From the NCBI GenBank assembly GCA_015295885.1, contig DVEE01000206.1:1-24233 (forward strand): a stretch of 24,233 nt of DNA. Direction: 5' to 3'. A model generated the notes under the pieces. It worked only from the letters and a program-made list of their open reading frames with translations, did no database searches and was not told the origin of the DNA. A program made the position numbers and the translations under genes. Origin of the DNA: Leptolyngbyaceae cyanobacterium M65_K2018_010. Its GTDB lineage: Bacteria; Cyanobacteriota; Cyanobacteriia; Phormidesmidales; Phormidesmidaceae. Below are positions 13,984-21,414 of this stretch, one piece after another; the stretch's first letter is position 1; every line of letters begins with the position of its first letter.

Positions 13984-16842
13984 TCATTTTTCCACTAATT
14001 CGCGGAACCAATTATCACTCCATAGCTCATCAAAGGCTGGTTCAGTCCGGGCTTCCTCCCTATAGTCGGGGTCAAGGCGAACGGCTTGCTGCAAGGCTTC
14101 TAGGGTGAGGTCAAACTCTCGTTGCAGGGCATAGCAGAGGGCCTTGTTGTAGTAGGCCTTAGCGTAGTCGGGGTCAAGGGCAAGGGAGCGATCAAAGCTC
14201 TGGATGGCCTCTTCATCCCGGCCGAGCTTGACCAGTGCTACCCCTCGGTTATCCCAGGCCTTAGGCATATCCGGGTTGAACCGGGTGGCTTTGTCGAAGG
14301 AAATGAGGGCCTCATCGTAGCGCTCCAGTTCCAGCAAGGAGAGGCCCCGATTCAACCAGGCGATGGCGTCATTGGCTTGAATGGCTACGGCCCGGTCAAA
14401 GGACTGGAAGGCCGCTTCATGCTGCTGCAGGATGCCGTAGGAAACCCCCCGATTCACCCAGGCCTCATGGTACTCGGGGTTAATTTCCAGGGCTTGATCA
14501 AAGGCGGCAATGGCCTCCTCCCGACGTTTCAGCCGACTGAGCACCATGCCCCGATTCAGCCAGACCTTAGGATCCTCAGGGGTTAACTCGGTGAGTTGAT
14601 CAAAGACGGCCAACGCCTCCTCGGGTCGACGCAACTCTCGCAGGAGCAGCCCCTTTTGGTAGAGGGCCAGGCTATGTTTAGGGTCGATGGCCAGCAGCCG
14701 ATCCAGGGAGGCTACCGCGGCTTCGAGTTGATCTAGGGACTGCTGGGCCTTGGCCCGATTGAGCCACACCGCCAGATTGGTGGGCTGGATTTCCAGAGCC
14801 CGGTCATAGGCGGCTAGGGCCAATCCATACTCGCTGTCAGCCAAGTAGCGATCGCCGGTTTGGATGTACTCATCGGCGGTCAGAAAGAGCTCTGGACGAT
14901 TAGTTTCCAGGCGGTTGAGCTTATCGGTGAGGCTGGCAAATTGATGGCGGGTTTCGCTCATGAAGGCATCGGCCAGGTATTGGGGGGTCACCTCACTGAG
15001 GCGATCGAGAATTTCCGCCTTTTGGTTCTGGGCTTCGGCTTGGAGGGCTTCTAGCCGGACCCGATAGCTCTGTTGCAGCAGGGCCAGATCGCCCAGGGCA
15101 GTTGCCCGACCCGCCTCCACATCGGCCTGGAGCTGATTAAACCGTTCCCCTAGGTCAGCCACTAGGGTGTCCAGTTGAGCCTGCAGCTGGGCTTCCCGAT
15201 CAGCGGCGGTAGCAGCCAAGTTAGCCAGGTCTTCACTCAAACGTTGATCAAAGGCATCAATTTTGTCGAGAACGCGGTCTCGCTTGGCAAACACCATTTC
15301 CCGCACCTGGCCCAGTTGGTCGGTAAAGGCCGCCTCCATCGCCCGCAGGCCATCCAGCATCTGGCCTTGCTGGGTGCTGGCCTGCTCTTGCAACACCCGT
15401 ACCTGTTGACTAAAGGCCTGGGCAGTAGCGTCCAGATCACTCAGTAAGGTGGCCTTTTGCAGTTCGGCTTCCGTGGCCATTTGGGTTAATTGGGCCGGCC
15501 AACGCTGGGCTATGTCCTGGAATTCATCCAGCAACCCCCGTTGGCGGCTATCCACCTCGGTGCGCACCGTTGCAAAGCGCTCCAGGGCACTGTCGGCGGC
15601 CCGGCGCAGATCAGCCAGCAGAGCCTCCTGACGTTGTTCGATGTCCCCTTTGAGGCCGGCAAACTGAGCCAAAAACCCATCCGCGGACTGCCGCAGATCC
15701 TGCAAAATGCGCGTCCGTTGAGCTTCCACCTCAGTCCGCAGGTTGGCAAACCGGTGGGTAAATTCTTCGATGGCACGCTCAATATTCTGAATGGCCAGAT
15801 CCCGCTGCCCGTAGGCACTGACCTGGAGTTCTCCCAACTGACGGCTGATCTCCTGTTCCTGGGCCTGCAGTCGTTCCAGGCTCTGTTGTTTTTGTCCCTC
15901 TAGGGCCGCTGCGATCGCGGCGGTTTGCTGGTCTATCTGCAGGTTAGCCTGCTCTGTGAGCTGTTGCCGCAGGTCGGCGAGTACCCCCATCACCCGGTCA
16001 CGTTCCTCCTGAACCAGGCTGCTGAGAGTCGCCAATCGTTCCGTAAAGCCTGCTTCACCGTGGGTCAACCGTTGCAGCACGGCATCTTGCTGGACTTCCA
16101 CATCGCTGCGCAACCGATTCACATCTCGCAGAAAATTGGTCTGGTTGTCCTCTAGGGTGCGAAACACCACCTCTCGTTGCAGCTGGGTTTCCTTGCGCAG
16201 GGTAGTCACCTGGTCATCGGCGGTTTGCCGCAGCCGAGAGAGATAGCCGACAAAGTCTGCCTCTGTGGCCTCCAATTTCACCTGGAGATCTGCCAGGGTG
16301 GACTGCCAGTCATTCAGGGTACGCACTTTAAACTCAGCCAGATCATCTACTAAACGGTTGAGCACCTGCTTTTTGGTCAGAGCTTCTTCTTGAAAGCGAT
16401 CGGCGCGGCTGTCAATGGTCGCAGCCCGTTCTTCAGCCTGACTCAGGATGTGGTCGAGATCACGGGTGGCGGACTGGATTTTGGCCTCCAGATCGGTGAT
16501 GTCATTGATTTGATTACGGACCACCACGGAAACTTCTTGAATCACCGATCGCCGCATCAGCCATAGCAGGACTACCCCAACCCCCAGCAGTAACACCAAG
16601 GTGCCCAGCAGCACAAAAAACAGAGTAGTGGCCCGGCTAAAGGCCAGATCCGCCTCTCGCTTCAGTTGCTCAATTTCAGCTGTGGTGGCGCTATTGGCCT
16701 GGGCCACCAGTGCCGCCTCTGGTTGATGGGTGGCCGCTTCTAGCCGTTGTCCTGGAAGCACCCAACTACCGCCAAGCCAGAGCCAGGTCAGCAGCACCAG
16801 GGAAGGAGAAAGTGGCCTCAAGGAAGGGGTGGGCAGCCTCAT
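13984..16842 (-). CDS. large membrane-anchored coiled-coil protein with eight TPRs
   Basis: A 952-aa protein with three zones. An N-terminal hydrophobic signal-like segment (~10-36) and a strong membrane helix (TTLFFVLLGTLVLLLGVGVV, residues 72-91, running on to ~96) anchor it. Residues ~110-627 are almost wholly helical and Gln/Glu/Arg/Ala/Leu-rich, including at least thirteen 29-residue repeats (221-605). Residues 655-926 are eight back-to-back 34-residue TPRs (655, 689, 723, 757, 791, 825, 859, 893), with the usual W-LNRG and A--FD-AL-I-P pattern. The C-terminus ends FDELWSDNWFRELVEK. TPRs normally bind partner proteins, so this looks like a long rod that presents a TPR platform away from the membrane. 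Its sidedness is unclear: with the first segment as a cleaved signal, the rod would be cytoplasmic. It is the first gene of the minus-strand envelope run. Function unknown. Confidence 0.88.
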   Translation of the reverse strand: MRLPTPSLRPLSPSLVLLTWLWLGGSWVLPGQRLEAATHQPEAALVAQANSATTAEIEQLKREADLAFSRATTLFFVLLGTLVLLLGVGVVLLWLMRRSVIQEVSVVVRNQINDITDLEAKIQSATRDLDHILSQAEERAATIDSRADRFQEEALTKKQVLNRLVDDLAEFKVRTLNDWQSTLADLQVKLEATEADFVGYLSRLRQTADDQVTTLRKETQLQREVVFRTLEDNQTNFLRDVNRLRSDVEVQQDAVLQRLTHGEAGFTERLATLSSLVQEERDRVMGVLADLRQQLTEQANLQIDQQTAAIAAALEGQKQQSLERLQAQEQEISRQLGELQVSAYGQRDLAIQNIERAIEEFTHRFANLRTEVEAQRTRILQDLRQSADGFLAQFAGLKGDIEQRQEALLADLRRAADSALERFATVRTEVDSRQRGLLDEFQDIAQRWPAQLTQMATEAELQKATLLSDLDATAQAFSQQVRVLQEQASTQQGQMLDGLRAMEAAFTDQLGQVREMVFAKRDRVLDKIDAFDQRLSEDLANLAATAADREAQLQAQLDTLVADLGERFNQLQADVEAGRATALGDLALLQQSYRVRLEALQAEAQNQKAEILDRLSEVTPQYLADAFMSETRHQFASLTDKLNRLETNRPELFLTADEYIQTGDRYLADSEYGLALAAYDRALEIQPTNLAVWLNRAKAQQSLDQLEAAVASLDRLLAIDPKHSLALYQKGLLLRELRRPEEALAVFDQLTELTPEDPKVWLNRGMVLSRLKRREEAIAAFDQALEINPEYHEAWVNRGVSYGILQQHEAAFQSFDRAVAIQANDAIAWLNRGLSLLELERYDEALISFDKATRFNPDMPKAWDNRGVALVKLGRDEEAIQSFDRSLALDPDYAKAYYNKALCYALQREFDLTLEALQQAVRLDPDYREEARTEPAFDELWSDNWFRELVEK
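15028..16182 (-). repeat. thirteen 29-residue helical repeats encoded in the TPR protein
   Basis: Hand alignment gives 29-residue units starting at residues 221, 250 and 279, then an eight-residue insert (308-315). Ten more follow without a gap at 316, 345, 374, 403, 432, 461, 490, 519, 548 and 577. A partial unit follows at 606, and a looser unit precedes at 181-209. Shared columns are Q/R at 2-3, hydrophobic at 6-7, Leu at 10, Phe/Leu at 17, Leu/Phe at 21 and Leu/Val at 24, often with EVE or similar at the end. Units diverge at DNA level, so this is an old protein-level repeat. Confidence 0.85.
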
Positions 16843-17057
16843 TCAACGGGTCCTAGATCAAGGTAGGCGGGGGCAACTCTAGGCCGACCATAAGGGCTCA
16901 GCCCAACCCATGATGGGCAACTCCTAGTCAACCCACTGGGGAATCAGAACCTAATCGGCAGTGGCCACCCACCTCAAGAATATGCCTAGGATACCTGATA
17001 GGACCTAGGGTTGGGGCGGAATGCACAAGATTTAGCGCCGCCGGACTTGGGCTAGCC

Positions 17058-17591
17058 CTACCGGCCGTAGGGATAACCACTCGGCAAAATGGTGGTTCCG
17101 TCGCAATCACCCTCAGCCCAGTCAACGCCTACCGCTCGAAATAAGTTACACCCCCGCAGGTTAGCACCGGCCAGCCCTGCTCCTTCCAGCCAGGCCCCCA
17201 CCAAACTGCACCCAGCCAGATCAGCCTGGCGCAGATCGGCCTGACGCAGGTCAGCGCCGGTCAGGTTGGCCCCTCGTAAATCACTCCTGTGCAACCTTGC
17301 CTGGCGCAGATCAGCCCGACTGAGATTAGCCCTGGCCAAGCAAGCTGCGGTTAAATGGGCTCCATAGAGGCGGCTATCCCCTAGCTCAGCCTGGGTCAGA
17401 TCTACCCTGGTCAAATTAGCTCGACTGAAATCACAGTAGGGCAGGTAGGCATGGGCCAAACAGCTCTCCTGCAGGTCTATGTCCCGCAATTGCGCCTGAA
17501 ACAGATGAATTTTGGCTAAATCCCCCCGAAGAAATTGACGCTGCCCCTGGCGATAAGCCTGGAGCAACTCCTCAGCCGTCCATCGCACCAT
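17058..17591 (-). CDS. pentapeptide-repeat protein
   Basis: About 177 aa. A short helical leader (WTAEELLQAYRQGQRQF) is followed by roughly 25 consecutive A(D/N)LXX-type pentapeptides, clearest in RANLSRADLRQARLHRSDLR and DLRQADLRQADLAGCSLVGA. They should fold as a right-handed quadrilateral beta-helix. The tail (DWAEGDCDGTTILPSGYPYG) matches the common cap of cyanobacterial members. Cyanobacteria carry many such proteins with mostly unknown roles; DNA-mimicking gyrase protection is known only for a few. The longest frame begins at 17663, but GAGG directly before ATGATGGTG near 17594 supports starts at 17594, 17591 or the GTG at 17588. Confidence 0.88.
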   Translation of the reverse strand: MVRWTAEELLQAYRQGQRQFLRGDLAKIHLFQAQLRDIDLQESCLAHAYLPYCDFSRANLTRVDLTQAELGDSRLYGAHLTAACLARANLSRADLRQARLHRSDLRGANLTGADLRQADLRQADLAGCSLVGAWLEGAGLAGANLRGCNLFRAVGVDWAEGDCDGTTILPSGYPYGR

Positions 17592-17770
17592 CATCCTCAA
17601 ACCCAGACCCGCTGGCCTAAACACAAAACCAGGCACAGCTAAGTATTTGTGCTTAGCTAACATTAACGTTCCACTTTAGGGGGTCACAGTACCCAGCCAG
17701 GGGGCGTTAATCATCTCTTCAGGTTTAGCGATCGCCCTCAGGCCAGTGGTACCTCTGCACAGACCGGCCC

Positions 17771-17783
17771 CCCGCTTAGCGGG
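17771..17783 (-). terminator. hairpin with the MBL gene's stop codon in its loop
   Basis: CCCGC and GCGGG pair around TAA, the stop codon of the metallo-beta-lactamase-fold gene, read on the minus strand. The stem is short but wholly G-C and extends into flanking G/C runs. No T-run follows, so it may act as a translation-end structure or a weak terminator. Confidence 0.45.
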
Positions 17784-18558
17784 TCGGGGGCGAACCAGCC
17801 TGCAAATCCAAGCTCAATAGTTGCCCAACCTGGGGAGACACCACCCGGGTGGAGTAACCCTGGGCCTTCAAAGTCGTCTGGAAAGCCTCGGGACTTCCTA
17901 GGACCTTCAGCAGCGCCACTAAGGGACCGCTGTAGCGCACCTCAGCGGCATCAGCGGTAGGCAAGAGAACCTGGGGACGAAGCCATTCCACCAGTTCTAA
18001 AGCCCCTCGCTGGCCGCGTATAATTGGCCCCACCAAGGGCAAGGCCAGGTCTAGCACCGGCGTGATCAGGACATCGACGGGGGCCTCGGCTTTTAGTTCG
18101 GGGGCATGGAAGCCGTGGGGCTCGTAGAACAGGGAATTGCCGGTCTGGCGATCGCGCAGGACATACCCATTTTCCACCGTGGTCGGCCCAATAGGCGCAC
18201 CGACAACCGCCTTGATGGTGACCCGCTCCCTGAAGGTGAAAGTCTCCCCATGACTGAGCGCAATCACCTCGGTGTAACCCAATTGCTGCGCCACCTTTGC
18301 GGCACTCGGCGAACCGACTACCGGAATGGATCGATCCAGCGCCTTCAGGGTGGGAGGATGGGCATGATCGGGCAGCCCCTGACTGAGCAAAATCAAATCC
18401 ACTCTTTCCGGCAAGGGTCTGGGTTGAGGATGTTCGCCCTTGAAGAGCCAGGCTTGGCTCCCAAACACTAACTCTCCCTGTAACCAGGGATCCACCAAGA
18501 TCTGTTGCCCCCCTAGGCCCAGGAGCCAAGAATTGCTATCGAACCAAGTGATATCCAT
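17776..18558 (-). CDS. metallo-beta-lactamase-fold protein with degenerate metal motif
   Basis: A 260-aa protein with the overall course of UlaG-like MBL-fold hydrolases. It starts with ITWFDSNSWLLGLGGQQILV and a DPWL turn, then VDLILLSQGLPDHAHPPTLK where the HxHxDH motif should be. Aligned to T-H-x-H-x-D-H, the first two histidines are Q60 and L62; only D64 and H65, plus H67, remain. Later blocks ALSHGETF, FYEPHGFH and VDVLITPVLD follow the fold. Cyanobacterial and plant relatives with a similar altered motif are known to me only as uncharacterised proteins. It may bind one metal, use other residues or be non-catalytic. The ATG at 18558 has no strong Shine-Dalgarno. Confidence 0.8.
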   Translation of the reverse strand: MDITWFDSNSWLLGLGGQQILVDPWLQGELVFGSQAWLFKGEHPQPRPLPERVDLILLSQGLPDHAHPPTLKALDRSIPVVGSPSAAKVAQQLGYTEVIALSHGETFTFRERVTIKAVVGAPIGPTTVENGYVLRDRQTGNSLFYEPHGFHAPELKAEAPVDVLITPVLDLALPLVGPIIRGQRGALELVEWLRPQVLLPTADAAEVRYSGPLVALLKVLGSPEAFQTTLKAQGYSTRVVSPQVGQLLSLDLQAGSPPTR

Positions 18559-18656
18559 GGCGATGACGGGTGATGGGACTGGCCAAGCGCAACCTCAAAA
18601 ATTCCAGACCAGGGAGTGGGGGAGATTCCAGGCGGCTGCCCAGGCCCTAAACCTTG

Positions 18657-18686
18657 GCCCTCAGGGGATTAGCCCTCAGGGGATTC
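18657..18686 (+). repeat. tandem 15-bp direct repeat
   Basis: GCCCTCAGGGGATTA (18657-18671) is followed at once by GCCCTCAGGGGATTC (18672-18686). Each unit holds the odd palindrome CCCT-C-AGGG. It lies in the 369-bp divergent gap between the MBL-fold gene and the M23 gene. Confidence 0.75.
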
Positions 18687-18827
18687 AATGAGAAAGCTTA
18701 GATAAATTGTAAACGATTGTTACGGGGTCGGGGGCAGGAACGGTCCTAGCTCCCGGTTTAGTCACCCGGTGCCGCCATAAAATTCTGGTCAGATTATTTT
18801 TGGGTTGCCTGGTAACTCCTTCGGAAA

Positions 18828-18856
18828 TTGTGAAAAATCCTTGATCCCCGTATAAT
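18828..18856 (+). promoter_or_regulatory. sigma-70-type promoter for the M23-aroC group
   Basis: TTGTGA (18828-18833) and a perfect TATAAT (18851-18856) are separated by exactly 17 bp. Transcription would start near 18863, leaving about 65 bases of leader before the M23 ATG at 18928. This is the best promoter match in the window. The rest of the 369-bp gap holds the tandem 15-bp repeat and a GTAA/TTAC inverted repeat (18709-18723). Confidence 0.7.
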
Positions 18857-18927
18857 CCATCTTGGTTTATCAAACAGAAATTTAGGCTTAGTCCAGCCTC
18901 TTTCCTAGTCTGGAATCCCTCTTTGCC

Positions 18928-19800
18928 ATGGTTCTCCGTCAACTCAAGCCCTACACCGTGTTGATTACGGCAACCGGCGAAACACCGATTACCTTGGTTT
19001 TGCATCCCACCCTCCTGGGGGTCGGAATAGCCCTTTTGCTCGGAGTTCCGGCGGCTTGGATTACCGCCCTGACCTGGCATAACCGTCAGCTAGCCCACCA
19101 CAACGACACCTTAACCGAGACGGCTACGGAGATTCTGACCGAGCTAGAGGTCATTGGCTCGGAAATCGAAGTGCTTAAAAATCGGGCCGGCTTACCGGAA
19201 GAGGACGCCTGGGATGCGGTGACCCCAGCGGCTCAGGCGACCCCTCAAGGGGGAGTCGCTCCGGTGGCTCCGGCGGCGACCCTGCTGGAAAGTGCCAAAC
19301 AAAAGATGCCAGGGCTAGAAGCGACCCTGTCCACAACGGTCAAGCCTGCCCTAGAGGCTCAACTGGCCTCGGAGGCTCAGCAAAAGGCTGCCTTTCCCAG
19401 GGGCAAACCCCTGGCCGGAGCCCTGCAGATCTCCTCTGAATTTGGCCTACGCCTCAACCCCTTTGGGCAGCGCAGCTACGAAATGCATGACGGCATAGAC
19501 TTTGCTGGCCCCCTGGGCAAGCCAGTGCTCGCCACCGCTGAAGGAGTCGTGGTCAAGGCGGACTACGACTCCGGCTACGGCAACCATGTCAGGATTGACC
19601 ATGGCTATAACTACGAGACCCTCTACGCCCACTTGGCCCGCCTAGACGTGAAGTTGGGCGATCGGGTGCGACGGGGAGCAGTGGTCGGTTATCTGGGCAA
19701 TACTGGACGTTCTTCAGGTCCGCATCTGCACTACAGCATTTACCGCAATGGCCAGGCGGTCAACCCTCGCTACTATTTAAAACTCGAAGATACCGAGTGA
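18928..19800 (+). CDS. membrane-anchored M23-family metallopeptidase
   Basis: A 290-aa peptidoglycan endopeptidase candidate. A membrane helix (~26-49, LHPTLLGVGIALLLGVPAAW) follows a short cytoplasmic start. A coiled-coil stretch (~52-90) and an Ala/Pro-rich linker (~97-125) lead to the C-terminal LytM domain (~165-285). All active-site residues are present: H187 and D191 (MHDGIDFAGP), H268 (HLHYSI), H235 (YAHL) and H266. FGLRLNPFGQRSYEMHDGID and GNTGRSSGPHLHYSIYRNG are classic M23 blocks. This layout matches anchored cell-division or cell-elongation M23 proteins. The ATG at 18928 follows a good promoter, and the stop is 52 bp from chorismate synthase, probably the same transcript. It is distinct from the secreted M23 peptidase at 13216-13896. 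Confidence 0.93.
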   Translation: MVLRQLKPYTVLITATGETPITLVLHPTLLGVGIALLLGVPAAWITALTWHNRQLAHHNDTLTETATEILTELEVIGSEIEVLKNRAGLPEEDAWDAVTPAAQATPQGGVAPVAPAATLLESAKQKMPGLEATLSTTVKPALEAQLASEAQQKAAFPRGKPLAGALQISSEFGLRLNPFGQRSYEMHDGIDFAGPLGKPVLATAEGVVVKADYDSGYGNHVRIDHGYNYETLYAHLARLDVKLGDRVRRGAVVGYLGNTGRSSGPHLHYSIYRNGQAVNPRYYLKLEDTE

Positions 19801-19852
19801 TGGGAGCAAAATAGTAGGATCGGTTAACCTTGATTGTGGCAAAACCGGTTCT

Positions 19853-20941
19853 ATGGGCAATACCTTTGGGCATTTATTTCGTGTAACAACTTTTGGAGAA
19901 TCCCACGGCGGCGGGGTCGGGGTGGTGATTGATGGCTGCCCCCCCCGTTTAGACCTCAGTCCCGAAGTCATTCAAGCGGAACTCGATCGCCGCCGCCCCG
20001 GCCAGAGTAAAATCACGACTCCCCGTAAGGAGAGCGATCGCTGCGAGATACTCTCGGGGGTGTTTCAAGGCAAAACCCTGGGTACGCCGATCTCGATTCT
20101 GGTACGCAATCAAGACACCCGTCCCCAGGACTATAGCGAGATGGCGACCACCTATCGCCCCTCCCACGCCGATGCCACCTACGACGCCAAGTATGGCCTG
20201 CGCAACTACCAGGGTGGGGGGCGGTCCTCGGCTCGGGAAACCATTGGTCGGGTCGCCGCCGGGGCGATCGCTAAAAAAGTTCTCCAGCAGGTGGCCGGGG
20301 TCCACATTATCGGCTATGTCAAGCGTATTCAAGACCTAGAAGGTACCGTAGATCCCAATACGGTCACCCTGGATCAGGTCGAAAGCAATATTGTCCGCTG
20401 TCCCGATGCCGCCGCCGCTGAGCAGATGATTGACCGCATCGAGGCCATTCGAGATCAGGGCGATTCCATCGGTGGGGTGGTGGAATGTGTGGCCCGGGGC
20501 GTTCCCAAGGGCTGGGGCGATCGCGTTTTCGACAAGTTAGAAGCGGATTTGGCCAAAGGCGTCATGTCTCTGCCCGCCAGCAAAGGCTTTGAAATTGGCT
20601 CTGGCTTTGCTGGCACCCTACTCACTGGCAGCCAACACAACGACGAATTCTACACCGATGAAACCGGCACCCTGCGGACCCGCACCAACCGTTCCGGTGG
20701 TACCCAGGGGGGGATCTCTAACGGGGAAAATATCATCCTTCGGGTGGCCTTCAAACCTACCGCTACTATCCGTAAATCCCAGCAAACCGTTACCAATACC
20801 GGCGCCGCTACGGTACTAGCGGCCCGGGGCCGCCATGACCCCTGCGTACTGCCCCGCGCTGTACCCATGGTAGAAGCCATGGTGGCCCTAGTGCTGTGTG
20901 ATCACCTACTTCGTCACCACGGCCAGTGTGAATTGTTTTAG
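19853..20941 (+). CDS. aroC: chorismate synthase
   Basis: A 362-aa enzyme of normal family length. It converts 5-enolpyruvylshikimate-3-phosphate to chorismate, the last common step to aromatic amino acids, quinones and folate, and needs reduced FMN. Signatures are complete: MGNTFGHLFRVTTFGESHG, GCPPRLDLS, DRRRPGQSKITTPRKESD, RPSHADATYDAKYG, GGGRSSARET, and the late TNRSGGTQGGISNGENI and GRHDPCVLPRAVPMVEAM blocks. The ATG at 19853 gives the conserved N-terminus directly; the Shine-Dalgarno is weak. It follows the M23 gene by 52 bp, so it may use the promoter at 18828-18856, while a small palindrome (20993-21007) lies downstream before the cupin gene. Confidence 0.98.
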   Translation: MGNTFGHLFRVTTFGESHGGGVGVVIDGCPPRLDLSPEVIQAELDRRRPGQSKITTPRKESDRCEILSGVFQGKTLGTPISILVRNQDTRPQDYSEMATTYRPSHADATYDAKYGLRNYQGGGRSSARETIGRVAAGAIAKKVLQQVAGVHIIGYVKRIQDLEGTVDPNTVTLDQVESNIVRCPDAAAAEQMIDRIEAIRDQGDSIGGVVECVARGVPKGWGDRVFDKLEADLAKGVMSLPASKGFEIGSGFAGTLLTGSQHNDEFYTDETGTLRTRTNRSGGTQGGISNGENIILRVAFKPTATIRKSQQTVTNTGAATVLAARGRHDPCVLPRAVPMVEAMVALVLCDHLLRHHGQCELF

Positions 20942-20992
20942 CCATTGTCCCTCCAAGCCGGGCCCACCGTTGAGTCAGGGTTAGCTTAGGGA

Positions 20993-21007
20993 CGTGGAGT
21001 ATCCACG
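20993..21007. promoter_or_regulatory. short palindrome between aroC and cupin gene
   Basis: CGTGGA and TCCACG form a perfect 6-bp inverted repeat with a three-base centre, 22 bp before the cupin start. No T-run follows. It could be a weak terminator, an operator or a leader stem that affects cupin translation. Confidence 0.35.
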
Positions 21008-21028
21008 CCAAAGTCCGACACCCATGCC

Positions 21029-21391
21029 ATGAAGCACATCATCCTGGAACAGGTCGCCGAAGAACCCGTCTCCCACAACCCAGCAATTAAAAAGCGGGTG
21101 CTACTGAGGGCCGGGGATCTACCACTACTGACTCATTTCTCCCAAGCACGGTTTCCCCCGGGCCAGCTAGCCCCGGGGCATCACCATCAGGATATGGCCG
21201 AAGTTTTCTTCGTCGAAACCGGCCAGGGCACCATCACCATCAACGGGCAGCCCTATCCTCTTACCCCTGGCACCTGTATGGCCGTCGAACCGGGAGAACA
21301 CCACGAAGTGGCCAACACCGGTTCAGAAGAACTGGTGCTAACCTACTTCGGCCTACGCCTAGTGACCCGCCACGATGCGGATGAGTCCTAG
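21029..21391 (+). CDS. small cupin-domain protein
   Basis: A 120-aa single-domain cupin. Motif 1 is visible as PGHHHQDMAEVFFVETGQG, with H51/H53 and E58 as likely metal ligands, and motif 2 as PGTCMAVEPGEHHEVANTG, with H92. These positions fit a metal-binding beta-barrel. The family includes isomerases, dioxygenases and small-molecule sensors, so no substrate can be given. It follows aroC by 87 bp on the same strand, and its stop is 23 bp from the convergent ABC ATPase gene. It is unrelated in detail to the mannose-isomerase-type cupin at 954-1373. Confidence 0.85.
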   Translation: MKHIILEQVAEEPVSHNPAIKKRVLLRAGDLPLLTHFSQARFPPGQLAPGHHHQDMAEVFFVETGQGTITINGQPYPLTPGTCMAVEPGEHHEVANTGSEELVLTYFGLRLVTRHDADES

Positions 21392-21414
21392 TTGTAGGCC
21401 CCTAGGCCCTTCCT

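Noticed and set aside
14122..15903. Antisense frames of 137-154 codons opposite the TPR protein
   Set aside because: They mirror the repeats on the coding strand and have no start signal or family resemblance.
18709..18723. NtcA site GTAAACGATTGTTAC upstream of the M23 gene
   Set aside because: The GTA and TAC halves are nine, not eight, bases apart and no link to nitrogen control is evident.
18685..19080. 131-codon minus-strand frame overlapping the M23 gene start
   Set aside because: It crosses the best promoter in the window and the start of a well-supported gene, and its composition is not protein-like.
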